Source of the DNA: Saccharicrinis sp963663905
Lineage (GTDB): Bacteria > Bacteroidota > Bacteroidia > Bacteroidales > Marinilabiliaceae
Reading direction: 5' to 3'
Assembly: GCA_963663905.2 (NCBI GenBank)
Contig: OY760657.1
Span: 3,038,001 to 3,102,000, forward strand
Length of the DNA: 64,000 nt
Every line of letters starts with the position of its first letter. Position 1 is the stretch's first letter. A program made the translations under genes and the position numbers. Under the pieces are notes generated by a model. The model made no database searches, was not told the origin of the DNA, and saw nothing but the letters and a program-made list of their open reading frames with translations. This document shows, in pieces, positions 52,518 to 61,533 of the stretch.

Positions 52518-53443
52518 TTACCATAACCTACAATTCTTCAAGATTTATACGTCAAGCAATTGAAAGTGTATTAGCTCAAAGTTACGCTAATTTTGAATAC
52601 CTGATTTCTGATGATTGCTCTACGGATAATACTTGGGATGTTATTAATGAATATAAAGATTCAAGAATCAGAGCTTGGCAAAATAAAAAGAATCTAGGAG
52701 AATACCCTAACAGAAATAATACTTTAAAAGAAGCTAAAGGAGAATATATCATATGGATAGACGGAGACGATATATTTTATCCACACGGCTTAGAGTTCAT
52801 GGTTCGTATGTTAGATGCTTTTCCTAATAGCACAATGGCATGTTCTCGTCCCTATTGGGACAATATGGTTTATCCTGTAGAATTAACTCCCAAAGAATCA
52901 ATGAAGTATGAATTTTTAGGCAGTCCTGTGCTTGTAAATGGTTTTCCTGATACTTTGTTTAAAACAAAATACCTAAAAGCTATTAATGGATTTCCTGAAA
53001 ATGTTATTTCTGGAGACACTTTTTCAAAGCGACTAATCGCATGTTCTGGAAACATTTTATTAATCAACCAACAAGTTTCATGGTGGAGACGCACTCCTGG
53101 TCAGGCTTCAAGTAAACTAAACTCATTAAATGGAGTTATTAACACATATAATAGCAGTATCAAGATAATTGAAAATCCCATATGTCCCCTAAACAATAGA
53201 GAAAAAAAAGAAGCAATAGAAATATTAAAAATAGGCATAGCAAAATTTTTAATTATAAAACTTATAAGTCGCTTTAGTTTTTTTAAGGCTCTCCAAGTAA
53301 AAAAAATGTTAGCTTTAAATATTAAGCATTTCACTAAAGCTTTTAAGAAAAGAAAACAATTCTATACAAAAGGATCTTCTAGTAAACCTATAACTAGCAG
53401 TTTATTGCAAAATCCATACAGCTCTTTCTATGAACATTCATAA
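52493..53443 (+). CDS. Family 2 glycosyltransferase
   Basis: A 316-residue GT2 enzyme: KLVTIVTITYNSSRFIRQAIESVLAQSYANFEYLISDDCSTDNTW, the DxD-like YIIWIDGDDIFYPHGLEFM, and WWRRTPGQAS as a late aromatic segment. It overlaps both the upstream GT2 (25 bp) and the downstream acyltransferase (14 bp), so the genes are transcribed and translated as a block. Specificity is unknown. Confidence 0.9.
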   Translation: MDSKLVTIVTITYNSSRFIRQAIESVLAQSYANFEYLISDDCSTDNTWDVINEYKDSRIRAWQNKKNLGEYPNRNNTLKEAKGEYIIWIDGDDIFYPHGLEFMVRMLDAFPNSTMACSRPYWDNMVYPVELTPKESMKYEFLGSPVLVNGFPDTLFKTKYLKAINGFPENVISGDTFSKRLIACSGNILLINQQVSWWRRTPGQASSKLNSLNGVINTYNSSIKIIENPICPLNNREKKEAIEILKIGIAKFLIIKLISRFSFFKALQVKKMLALNIKHFTKAFKKRKQFYTKGSSSKPITSSLLQNPYSSFYEHS

Positions 53444-53984
53444 AACTATACGAACTTTTTTATTCAATATTGATAAGTTCTTCTTAGTATGTCGACGACT
53501 AAAACTAAAGTTGTTATATGGTGACTGTATTAAAACAGGAACAAATTTTTGTTTTAAAGATATTATTTTTGAAATACACCCAGATGGTGTTAATATTGAA
53601 ATAGGGAATAATGCACAATTAAGACAAAATGCAATTATCCGAGCGGGGAAAAAAAGTTCAATATCAATTGGGAATTCATTTTTTGCCAATAAAGGCCTTT
53701 CTATTAATGTCCTTGGAAATATAAAAATTGGTAACAATACTATATTAGGAGAAGATGTGAAGCTTTATGATCATAACCATGGATATAAAATAAACTACAA
53801 GAATATTCAGGACCAACCATACTCTATTGGAAAACTTTCAATAGGTAACAATTGTTGGATTGGTTCTAATTGTGTTATTCTTAAGGATGTATCAATAGGT
53901 AACAATTGCATTATAGGTGCTAACTGTGTTATTTATAAAAGTATTCCTGACAATACAATTATAAATAGTTCTACTCGTTTATGA
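53430..53984 (+). CDS. Hexapeptide-repeat (LbH) acyltransferase
   Basis: A 184-residue beta-helix enzyme with IGNNAQLRQNAIIRAGKKSSISIGNS, LGEDVKLYDHNHGYKI (catalytic histidine region) and IGNNCWIGSNCVILKDVSIGNNCIIGANCVIYKSI. It is likely a serine- or maltose-type O-acetyltransferase acting on the glycan. It shares ATGA with the start of the next GT4 gene. The end SIPDNTIINSSTRL lacks the usual GxPAK ending, so the C-terminus is atypical. Confidence 0.85.
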   Translation: MNIHKTIRTFLFNIDKFFLVCRRLKLKLLYGDCIKTGTNFCFKDIIFEIHPDGVNIEIGNNAQLRQNAIIRAGKKSSISIGNSFFANKGLSINVLGNIKIGNNTILGEDVKLYDHNHGYKINYKNIQDQPYSIGKLSIGNNCWIGSNCVILKDVSIGNNCIIGANCVIYKSIPDNTIINSSTRL

Positions 53985-55276
53985 AAACAAAGTTACTTTT
54001 TATCCTTGAATCCTTCTTCCCTACACACCGTGCCGGAACAGAAGTTTACGTACTTAATTTATGCAAATACTTCCAAACCAAAGGCTGGAATGTAAGTGTA
54101 TTAATAGCTACTTCTACAGAACAAAAAGATTATAATCATGATGGAGTACAAGTATATACATTTCCAATTCCTTCAAAACCGGATCCTAAGGAATTAAATG
54201 GAATAATTCCTCCACATGGTATAGAGTATTTTATTGCAAGTATTAAAGAAATAAAACCTGATTTAGTCCATTTTCATTCATTTGGCCGAGCCCTCAATGG
54301 TTATCACTTAAAAGCTGTGAAGGAATTAGGTATAAAAACAGCCTTTACACCACATTTGGGAGGTTTCTTTTGTATAAAAGGTGATGTAAGATTAAATGGA
54401 AAAGAAAACTGCGATGGATGGGTAAATGAACAACGATGTATGAGTTGTTTATTCCAAAGCCAGGGGAAAAACAAATTTATCTCCAAGTTATTAGGTTTTT
54501 CAATTCAACAGTTAAACCAATTAACTACTCTACACAAAAAATGGTTTCCTGCCCTCTTTCAGGCTCATCATCGTAAAGTAGAATTAGAACGTGTAAATCA
54601 ATATGCAGATATCATCTTTTCTATTGCCCCATGGATTCAGGAAGCCTTTGAAATTAACGGAATAAAAAAAGCACATTTAATTCCCCAAGGCATTAGTCCT
54701 GTATTCTTTAAAAACTTACAACACACAACTCACAACTCACAACTCATTAACTTCGCCTTTATAGGCCGTATGCACCCATCTAAAGGATTTCACCAGCTAA
54801 AAAAAGCTTGGGAGCAGATTGATCCCGAAAAGGCATTTTTACATATTATTACCAATCCATCAGGTGGTGAAAATGATTATTTTGAAAAACACAAGCAATG
54901 GGCTCAAAAACAAACCAATGTCATTTGGAATGAAGCTTTAACACAAGAATTGGTTTCGGAGTACCTAAACAAAGTACAAGTACTCATTTTACCATCTATT
55001 TCCAACGAAGTAGCACCATTGGTTATATTAGAAGCAGCCACCCGCAAAATACCTGTTATTGGCTCAGATTATATTGCCATTAAAGGAATGATCAGGGATG
55101 GAATTAATGGTTTATTATTTAAAAACGAAAATAGTGAACAACTAAAATTGCAAATCCAAAAGTGTATTAATAATAAAGAAATGACAACTCAACTTTCTTC
55201 TAACATTGAGAAACCATATTCAATGAATGAAGTTGCAGAAATTATTGAACAGAGCTATGAATTAATTAAATTATAA
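53981..55276 (+). CDS. Family 4 glycosyltransferase with repeat-derived insert
   Basis: A 431-residue GT4 enzyme: LFILESFFPTHRAGTEVYVLNLCKYFQTKG, HFHSFGRALNGYHLKAVKELGI and the donor region LPSISNEVAPLVILEAATRKIPVIGSDY. A cysteine-rich loop (CIKGDVRLNGKENCDGW...CMSC) is typical of one GT4 subgroup. Before the first strand of the C-terminal domain is LQHTTHNSQLINFAFIGRMHPSKG, whose HTTHNSQL part is encoded by (ACAACTCAC)n repeat DNA at 54718-54750. The reading frame stays open. Confidence 0.9.
   Translation: MKTKLLFILESFFPTHRAGTEVYVLNLCKYFQTKGWNVSVLIATSTEQKDYNHDGVQVYTFPIPSKPDPKELNGIIPPHGIEYFIASIKEIKPDLVHFHSFGRALNGYHLKAVKELGIKTAFTPHLGGFFCIKGDVRLNGKENCDGWVNEQRCMSCLFQSQGKNKFISKLLGFSIQQLNQLTTLHKKWFPALFQAHHRKVELERVNQYADIIFSIAPWIQEAFEINGIKKAHLIPQGISPVFFKNLQHTTHNSQLINFAFIGRMHPSKGFHQLKKAWEQIDPEKAFLHIITNPSGGENDYFEKHKQWAQKQTNVIWNEALTQELVSEYLNKVQVLILPSISNEVAPLVILEAATRKIPVIGSDYIAIKGMIRDGINGLLFKNENSEQLKLQIQKCINNKEMTTQLSSNIEKPYSMNEVAEIIEQSYELIKL
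54718..54750 (-). repeat. In-frame low-complexity repeat inside a GT4 gene
   Basis: About three copies of CACAACTCA. The reverse complement is TGAGTTGTG, the word of the intergenic arrays. It encodes THNSQL-type residues and has no stop in this orientation. Confidence 0.75.
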
Positions 55277-55324
55277 CATGATTTATCTAATTACTCACAA
55301 AAAAATTTAAACTTTTAATCTATA

Positions 55325-56347
55325 ATGAAAATCCTAATAACTGTTGATCCTGAGATTCCCGTTCCTCCAACCAATTATGGAGGAATAGAAAGAATTGTTG
55401 ATAGTTTAATTAGCGCATATAAACAAAATGGTCATCAGGTTTATTTGGCTGCAAACCCAGAATCAAAAAACAACGATACAGTTCAAACATTTGGATGGCC
55501 TGCATTATATTCAAGAGGAACTTTGAACGTCATTAAAAATGCAAAATATTTGTATTCTGTTTGTAAACAAATCAAACCTGATATAATTCACAGTTTTAGC
55601 AGGTTATTGTATTTGTACCCTGTATTCTTAAATACAAAAATTCCGGTTTTACAAACATATCAAAGAGCTATTAGCACAAAATCAACACAATTAGCTTTAA
55701 AAGTGGCAGGAGAAAAGCTTCATTTTACATCATGTGGAGAACATATGGTGCATCAACACCCAATTGCAGACAAATGTACACCTGTTCATAATTTTACTGA
55801 TACTGACTATTATTCTGATGATGTTACAATAGAAAAAGAGTTTTTATTCTTTCTAGGTCGTATTGAAGATATAAAAGGAACTCGTGAAGCCATTGAGGTT
55901 GCTTTAGAGACAAAACGAAAGTTAATTATTGCAGGTAATATTCAACCCGGACATGATGAATACTTTAACACTAATGTAAAACCGCACCTTAATAATCCGT
56001 TAATTGAATATGTGGGCCCTGTAAACGACGAACAAAAACTTTATTACTTGCAAAGATCAAAAGCATTTTTATTCCCCATAAAATGGGAAGAGCCATTTGG
56101 TATCGTAATGGCAGAGGCTATGGCATGTGGTGTTCCGGTTATTGGATTTAGAAGAGGTTCTGTACCTGAAGTAGTTAATGATGGAATCACAGGTTATGTG
56201 GTAGATAATGTAGAGCAAATGATTACTGCTGTTAACAAAATTGATCAAATAGATAGAAATAACGTAAGAAAAGAATGCGAAGAACGTTTTTCTTTAGATA
56301 AGATATCAAAACAATATCTCTCCATATTTGAATCAATGCTGTCATAA
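55325..56347 (+). CDS. Family 4 glycosyltransferase
   Basis: A 340-residue GT4 enzyme of the compact type: MKILITVDPEIPVPPTNYGGIERIVDSLISAYKQNGHQVYLAA, FLFFLGRIEDIKGTREAIEVALETKRKLIIAGN and LFPIKWEEPFGIVMAEAMACGVPVIGFRRGSVPEVV with the E7E donor motif. Unlike its two neighbours it holds no repeat-derived insert. It lies 48 bp after the previous gene and 3 bp before the next. Confidence 0.92.
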   Translation: MKILITVDPEIPVPPTNYGGIERIVDSLISAYKQNGHQVYLAANPESKNNDTVQTFGWPALYSRGTLNVIKNAKYLYSVCKQIKPDIIHSFSRLLYLYPVFLNTKIPVLQTYQRAISTKSTQLALKVAGEKLHFTSCGEHMVHQHPIADKCTPVHNFTDTDYYSDDVTIEKEFLFFLGRIEDIKGTREAIEVALETKRKLIIAGNIQPGHDEYFNTNVKPHLNNPLIEYVGPVNDEQKLYYLQRSKAFLFPIKWEEPFGIVMAEAMACGVPVIGFRRGSVPEVVNDGITGYVVDNVEQMITAVNKIDQIDRNNVRKECEERFSLDKISKQYLSIFESMLS

Positions 56348-56350
56348 ATA

Positions 56351-57619
56351 ATGAAACACATTCTTTTTATTTTATCCGGTAATCTTAGCACAACTCCAAG
56401 AGCATTAAAAAGCATTCTATCCCTTCCCAAAGAGTATTCATGTCATATTGTACTTGTCAATCGAAATCAAAATTGGAAGAATAAGGATATAGAAATCATT
56501 GAAAAACATAAATTAAATGTAACCACTGTCAATTTAGGCAGATCACCTTTAATTCCCTGGCTTATTGCAACCATCTTTGAGAAGGTAAGTCAAAAGATAT
56601 ATCCTCTATTTAAGAGAAAAACTATTATAAATGCCTATGCATGTAATAAATCCTCAATATTTCTTTGTCTGGCATTAAAAAAAATGAATATTAAAAATTA
56701 TGATCTTATAATAGGTCATAGTTCTGGTAGTCTATACCCATCTTGGCACTTAAGCAAAAAATGGAATATTCCATTTATTTTTGATGTAGAAGACTATCAC
56801 CCCGGAGAATTTATTCGTAAAGATGCCAAAAACGAAAAGCAGCGCAGAGAGTTTTTAATGAAAAAATTACTCCCTGATGCCAACGCTCTTACATTTGCCA
56901 GTCCTTTAATTGAAGAATACACCCTCAATCTAATCGGTGAACATCCCAATCATCAAGTGATTCTTAACAGCTTTCCTCAATCTGAATTCAATGCCCCAAA
57001 CTCAAAACTCAAAACTCAAAACTCATCGCTAAAACTTATATGGTTCAGTCAAAAAATATCCTTTGGCCGTGGCTTAGAACAGCTATTTGAAGCCTTATCT
57101 CAACTCACCACTCTCCACTCACCACTCACTTCTCAAAACCTGCAACTCACCCTCATCGGAGACCTTGATCCCGAATTTGAAAAAGAAGTAATAAAAAAAC
57201 ACTCATCACTCACCTCTCACTACTCACTACTAATAAAGCCCCCTCTTTCCCAACCTGATCTCCACAGCGAACTTGCCTACCACGATATAGGTCTTGCTCT
57301 GGAATTTAATAACACAGATTTAAACAGAAAGTTATGTCTAACCAATAAAATCATTGCATATGCACAGTCAGGTTTATATATTCTGGCGACTGATACGCCA
57401 GCCCAAAAGCAGTTTATGAAAGAGCATAAAGAATTTGGTGTCGTTTGTGGACAATCAAGTAATGAAATGAGCAAAAGTATTTTAAGATTAATTGAGGAAA
57501 GAACAAAGATTAAAGAAGGTAGATTTATAAGATTTGAACAGGGAAAAAAATTAGCTTGGGAGAAGGAAAAGGAGAAATTGATGGAGATTTGGGAAGAAGT
57601 ATTGAGCAGCAAGAGTTAA
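56351..57619 (+). CDS. GT-B glycosyltransferase with three repeat-derived inserts
   Basis: A 422-residue GT4-like enzyme: HILFILSGNLSTTPRALKSILSLPKEY, LIIGHSSGSLYPSWHLSKKWNIPFIFDVEDYHPGEF and DIGLALEFNNTDLNRKLCLTNKIIAYAQSGLYILATDTPAQ. Three segments of the C-terminal domain are encoded by low-complexity repeat DNA: PNSKLKTQNSSLK, LTTLHSPLTSQNLQLT and HSSLTSHYSLLIK. Each lies just before a predicted beta-strand (LIWFSQ, LTLIGD, LIKPPL), so the core fold is probably spared. It is the last gene before the tandem repeat array. Confidence 0.82.
   Translation: MKHILFILSGNLSTTPRALKSILSLPKEYSCHIVLVNRNQNWKNKDIEIIEKHKLNVTTVNLGRSPLIPWLIATIFEKVSQKIYPLFKRKTIINAYACNKSSIFLCLALKKMNIKNYDLIIGHSSGSLYPSWHLSKKWNIPFIFDVEDYHPGEFIRKDAKNEKQRREFLMKKLLPDANALTFASPLIEEYTLNLIGEHPNHQVILNSFPQSEFNAPNSKLKTQNSSLKLIWFSQKISFGRGLEQLFEALSQLTTLHSPLTSQNLQLTLIGDLDPEFEKEVIKKHSSLTSHYSLLIKPPLSQPDLHSELAYHDIGLALEFNNTDLNRKLCLTNKIIAYAQSGLYILATDTPAQKQFMKEHKEFGVVCGQSSNEMSKSILRLIEERTKIKEGRFIRFEQGKKLAWEKEKEKLMEIWEEVLSSKS
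56996..57028 (-). repeat. In-frame low-complexity repeat inside a glycosyltransferase gene (1)
   Basis: Four copies of CTCAAAA give SKLKTQNSSLK. On the other strand the word is TTTTGAG, as in intergenic DNA at about 57630 (AAGTTTTGAGTAGTGAG). Confidence 0.7.
57101..57150 (-). repeat. In-frame low-complexity repeat inside a glycosyltransferase gene (2)
   Basis: CAACTCACCACTCTCCACTC, ACCACTCACTTCTCAAAACC and TGCAACTCAC encode LTTLHSPLTSQNLQL. This is the reverse complement of the GAGTGGTGAGT word. Confidence 0.72.
57200..57231 (-). repeat. In-frame low-complexity repeat inside a glycosyltransferase gene (3)
   Basis: CACTCATCACTCACCTCTCA followed by CTACTCACTACT encodes HSSLTSHYSLL. Its reverse complement AGTAGTGAGTAGTGAGAGGTGAGT is nearly the same as intergenic 57846-57867. 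Confidence 0.75.
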
Positions 57620-58931
57620 GTTATGAGTTATAAGTTTTGAGTAGTGAGTGTTTTCAGGATAAAGACTTGACAGCGTTTATTACCAAGCTGCAAATCAAAC
57701 CTGTCAGCGTCTGGTTTTTCAATTTTAACCGCAAAGAACGCAAAGAAGTTTTCGCAAAGAGCGCTAAGAAAATGCAAATATGCATTTTAATAATTCGGGT
57801 AATTAGTGCAATTAGTGGACAAATATAAGTGGTATGTGAGGAGTTGTGAGTAGTGAGAGGTGAGTAAGAAGTATTTAAAATCGTTAAATTCATTTGTTCC
57901 CAATAATCATTGCAAAGCAATAAATAATCTGCGTTAATCTGATTAATCTGCGGACAAAGAAAAGTAGGGAGTTGTAAGTAATGAGTAGTTTCCAGCATAA
58001 TAACCTAACAGCGTTTATTACCAAGCTGTAAATAAGCTTCTCCCCTTTGGGGAGATTGAGAGGGGCTTTTCTATTTTAACCGCAAAGAACGCCATGGTAT
58101 TTTCGCAAAGAGCGCTAAGAAAATGCAAATATGCATTTTAATAATTCGGGTAATTAGTGCAATTAGTGGACAAATATAAGTGGTATGTGAGGAGTTGTGA
58201 GTAGTGAGAGGTGAGTAAGAAGTATTTAAAATCGTCAAATTCGTTTGTTCTCAATAATCATTGCAAAGCAATAAATAATCTGCGTTAATCTGATTAATCT
58301 GCGGACAGTTTTTAAGTAGTGAGTTGTAAGTAATGAGTAGTTTCCAGCATAATAACCTGACAGCGTTTTATTACTAGGCTGTTAATCAGCTTCCCCCCTT
58401 TGGGGAGATTGAGAGGGGCTTTTCAATTTTAACCGCAAAGAACGCCAAGGAGTTTTCGCAAAGAGCGCTAAGAAAATGCAAATATGCATTTTAATAATTC
58501 GGGTAATTAGTGCAATTAGTGGACAAATATAAGTGGTATGTGAGGAGTAGTAAGTAGTGAGATGGTGACTAAGAAGTATTTAAAATCGTCAAATTCGTTT
58601 GTTCCCAATAATCATTGCAAAGCAATAAATAATCTGCGTTAATCTGATAAATCTGCGGACAAAGAAAAGTAGGGAGTTGTAAGTAATGAGTAGTTTCCAG
58701 CATAATAACCTAACAGCGTTTATTACCAAGCTGTAAATAAGCTTCTCCCCTTTGGGGAGATTGAGAGGGGCTTTTCTATTTTAACCGCAAAAGACGCAAA
58801 GGAGTTTTCGCTAAGAGCGCTAAGAAAATACAAAGCTGCTTTTTAATAATTCGGGTAATTAGTGCAATTAGTGGACAAAAAAGATTTTAAATAGCGATAA
58901 ATAATATTTATGATTTAGTAAATTTGTCAAT
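57620..58931. repeat. Tandem array of a roughly 352-bp composite repeat unit
   Basis: No gene in 1.3 kb. The word AACC(T/G)(A/G)ACAGCG occurs at 58003, 58354 and 58707, giving a 351-353 bp period, after a diverged first copy at about 57664. Each unit has, in order: AACCTAACAGCG...AAGCTG; a hairpin element CTCCCCTTTGGGGAG with GAGAGGGGCTTTT; TTTTAACCGCAAAGAACGC...TTTTCGCAAAGAGCGCTAAG; ATGCAAATATGCAT; ATTAGTGCAATTAGTGGAC; a low-complexity GTGAGTAGTGAG part; CATTGCAAAGCAATAAATAA; and AATCTGATTAATCTGCGGAC. Copies alternate between two variants (A at 58003 and 58707, B at 58354). Confidence 0.88.
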
Positions 58932-59267
58932 ATGAGAATTAAAGATGAAATAAAAAATAGGATAAATGACTTTGCGACTCTTTGTAGAAGTCACAAAGTA
59001 AAATATTTGTATGCTTTTGGTTCATCAACAAATGATAGTTTTGATTTGGATTCTAGTGATATTGATTTGATAGTAGAATTAGATTCTAGTGATCCAATTG
59101 AACGAGGAGAATTTCTTATTGATTTATGGGATAAATTTGAGGTATTTTTCAAACGCAAAGTTGACTTATTGACTGAATCTTCGATTAAGAATCCTATTTT
59201 AAAATCCAATATTGACAGAACAAAGATTCTAATTTATGACGGAAAAGGGCAAAAAGTACTTGTCTGA
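58932..59267 (+). CDS. MNT-domain nucleotidyltransferase (MntA-like antitoxin)
   Basis: A 111-residue minimal nucleotidyltransferase: VKYLYAFGSSTNDSFDLDSSDIDLIVELDSSD, with the GS...DxD active site, and KRKVDLLTESSIKNPILKSNI. In MntA-HepT systems this enzyme polyadenylylates and silences the HepT RNase. The start of the downstream hepT-like gene overlaps by 32 bp. The pair lies inside a unit of the tandem repeat array, between the ATTAGTGGAC word and the CTGCGGAC word. Confidence 0.9.
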   Translation: MRIKDEIKNRINDFATLCRSHKVKYLYAFGSSTNDSFDLDSSDIDLIVELDSSDPIERGEFLIDLWDKFEVFFKRKVDLLTESSIKNPILKSNIDRTKILIYDGKGQKVLV

Positions 59268-59565
59268 TATTTTGAGAGCAATTGAATTAATTGAATCATT
59301 TGTTGTTGATGTTAATTCCTTTGATGAATATCAGAAAGATTATAAAACTCAAAGTGCAGTAGAAAGACAACTAGGAATAATTGGCGAAGCCGTTAATAAA
59401 TTTCGACACCACTGCCCCGAAGAAGATCTAGAAAACACAAAGCAAATTGTTGGATTTAGAAATCGTATCATTCATGCATATGACAGTATTGATAATTCAA
59501 TCGTTTGGGTTATCATTAAAAAGTATTTACAAACGTTAAAATTGTCTGTAAAGGAAAAACTTTAA
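59236..59565 (+). CDS. HepT-like HEPN ribonuclease toxin (DUF86)
   Basis: A 109-residue DUF86 protein: SDILRAIELIESFV, AVERQLGIIGEAVNKF and the catalytic VGFRNRIIHAYDSIDN, in which RNRIIHAY is the Rx4HxY ribonuclease motif. It forms a type VII-like toxin-antitoxin pair with the upstream MNT gene. The frame starts at MTEKGKKYLSDIL. The motif is intact, so the toxin could be active. Confidence 0.9.
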   Translation: MTEKGKKYLSDILRAIELIESFVVDVNSFDEYQKDYKTQSAVERQLGIIGEAVNKFRHHCPEEDLENTKQIVGFRNRIIHAYDSIDNSIVWVIIKKYLQTLKLSVKEKL

Positions 59566-60318
59566 AGGCATCTACGTTAATCTGACGAATCTGCGGACAA
59601 AGAAAAGTAGGGAGTTGTAAGTAATGAGTAGTTTCCAGCATAATAACCTGACAGCGTTTTATTACTAGGCTGTTAATCAGCTTCTCCCCTTTGGGGAGAT
59701 TGAGAGGGGCTTTTCAATTTTAACCGCAAAGTCCGCAAAGGCATTTTCGCAAAGAGCGCTAAGAAAATGCAAATATGCATTTTAATAATTCGGGTAATTA
59801 GTGCAATTAGTGGACAAATATAAGTGGTGAGTGAGGAGTAGTGAGTAGTGAGAGGTGAGTAAGAAGTATTTAAAATCGTCAAATTCGTTTGTTCCCAATA
59901 ATCATTGCAAAGCAATAAATAATCTGCGTTAATCTGATAAATCTGCGGACACATAAGGAGTAGTGAGTTATGAGTAGTGAGTATGAAGAACAAAGACCTG
60001 AGCGTTTTATTACCAAGCTGTATATCTGGAGTATGAGATCAATAGGTCAATAGGCCAGTAGGTCAATAGATCATTAGGGTATTTTAACAGGAAAATATAC
60101 TAAAATTTAAAAAAAGTATAATCCTTTTGCATGCTGTAAATCAGTCCTCCCCTATTTGGGGGAGCTAGAGGGGGCTTTTATCAACTCACCTTTGGGAGAG
60201 TGAGAGGGGCTTTTTTTAACCAGTAAACGTGCTTAAAAATATTTATTTTTTATGGTTGTAACCACAAATACTTCAATAATATTACTAGTTTTATACTTAT
60301 AACCGCAAAAAACAGGTA
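59566..60318. repeat. Array unit (variant B) plus further repeat words
   Basis: After hepT the array resumes at AATCTGACGAATCTGCGGAC (59579-59598). A variant B unit starts at 59645 (AACCTGACAGCG) and runs to about 59950. It is followed by a short direct repeat built on GGTCAATAG (60045-60075) and two hairpin elements, CTCCCCTATTTGGGGGAG (60148-60165) and GAGAGTGAGAGGGGC (60194-60210). A minus-strand open frame at 59673-59993 is made of repeat DNA and is not a gene. Confidence 0.8.
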
Positions 60319-61533
60319 ATGATTAAACGTGATTTATATATAAACAAGATTACACCCTATATAGATAAGCCATTTATTAAGGTCATTACGGGCATACGAA
60401 GAAGTGGAAAATCATCAGTACTCTTACTCTTAATTGAAAAACTACATGAGCAAGGCATTAGCGATGATCAAATAATTTACATCAATTTTGAGAGTTTACG
60501 TTTTTCCAACCTTGAAGATGCCACTTCATTATATAATCATATTAACACGACAATTGACAATAAGAAAAGATACTATCTTATTTTCGATGAAATTCAAGTT
60601 GTAACCAATTGGGAAAAGGCCATTAATTCATTTATTGTTGATTTTAATACTGATATTTATATAACAGGTTCCAACTCACACTTATTATCTTCTGAACTTG
60701 CCACTTTTCTTGCTGGCAGGTATATCGAATTTCATATTTTCACCTTGTCTTTTAACGAATATTTGTTTTTTAATAAAGAACGTAATAATAGCAGTGATGA
60801 TAATTATATGGCATTCGAAAATTATTTACGAATGGGGGGATTTCCTGTTTTGCATACTTCAAATTATGAATACGAAACAGCCTATAAAATTGTTCTGGAT
60901 ATATATTCGTCTGTCATACTTCGTGATACCATTCAACGAAATAAGATAAGGGACATTGAATTACTTGAACGAGTGGTTAAATATGTATTTGATAATATAG
61001 GCAATACGTTTTCAGGTAAAAATGTAGCAGATTATTTTAAAAGCCAGCACAGAAAAGTTGATATCAACACTATATATAATTATTTAAAAGCACTTGAAAG
61101 CGCATTTATCATCCATCGTTTAAACAGGTATGATGTAAAAGGTAAAGAAATATTAAAGACTCAGGAAAAATACTATGCTGCAGATACAGCTCTTCTTTAT
61201 TCGGTAATGGGTTATAAAGACAGGATTATCGCTGGTGTTCTTGAAAATATTGTGATGCTGGAACTTAAAAGAAGGGAATATCAGGTTTATGTTGGTAAAC
61301 TTGACAATACAGAAATAGATTTTGTTGCCACAAAAGGAAATGAGGTTGTCTATATTCAGGTAGCATATCTTTTATCAGAGAAATCAACTGTTGACAGAGA
61401 ATTTAAACCCTTAATGCAAATAAAGGATAATTATCCAAAATATGTAGTAACCATGGATAAATTATGGAAAGACAATATTGGAGGCATAAAGCATCTACAC
61501 CTTGCAGACTTTTTAATGCTTAGCAATTACTAA
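60319..61533 (+). CDS. AAA-type ATPase with DUF4143 domain
   Basis: A 404-residue protein. The N-terminal P-loop is VITGIRRSGKSSVLLLLIEKL (Walker A about residues 25-33), with Walker B YYLIFDEIQ and sensor-like YITGSNSHLLSSELATFLAGRYIEF. A winged-helix/DUF4143 region follows (VKYVFDNIGNTFSGKNVADYFKSQ...INTIYNYLKALESAFIIHRLNRYD) and a C-terminal nuclease-like part (ENIVMLELKRREYQVYVGKLDNTEIDFVAT). The ATPase family is very common as an accessory gene with unknown role. It is bracketed by AACCGCAAA words of the repeat unit on both sides. Confidence 0.9.
   Translation: MIKRDLYINKITPYIDKPFIKVITGIRRSGKSSVLLLLIEKLHEQGISDDQIIYINFESLRFSNLEDATSLYNHINTTIDNKKRYYLIFDEIQVVTNWEKAINSFIVDFNTDIYITGSNSHLLSSELATFLAGRYIEFHIFTLSFNEYLFFNKERNNSSDDNYMAFENYLRMGGFPVLHTSNYEYETAYKIVLDIYSSVILRDTIQRNKIRDIELLERVVKYVFDNIGNTFSGKNVADYFKSQHRKVDINTIYNYLKALESAFIIHRLNRYDVKGKEILKTQEKYYAADTALLYSVMGYKDRIIAGVLENIVMLELKRREYQVYVGKLDNTEIDFVATKGNEVVYIQVAYLLSEKSTVDREFKPLMQIKDNYPKYVVTMDKLWKDNIGGIKHLHLADFLMLSNY

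Noticed and set aside
57620..58931. Periodic repeats considered as a CRISPR array.
   Set aside because: The period is about 352 bp, units are contiguous and similar throughout, there are no unique spacers, and no cas gene is present.
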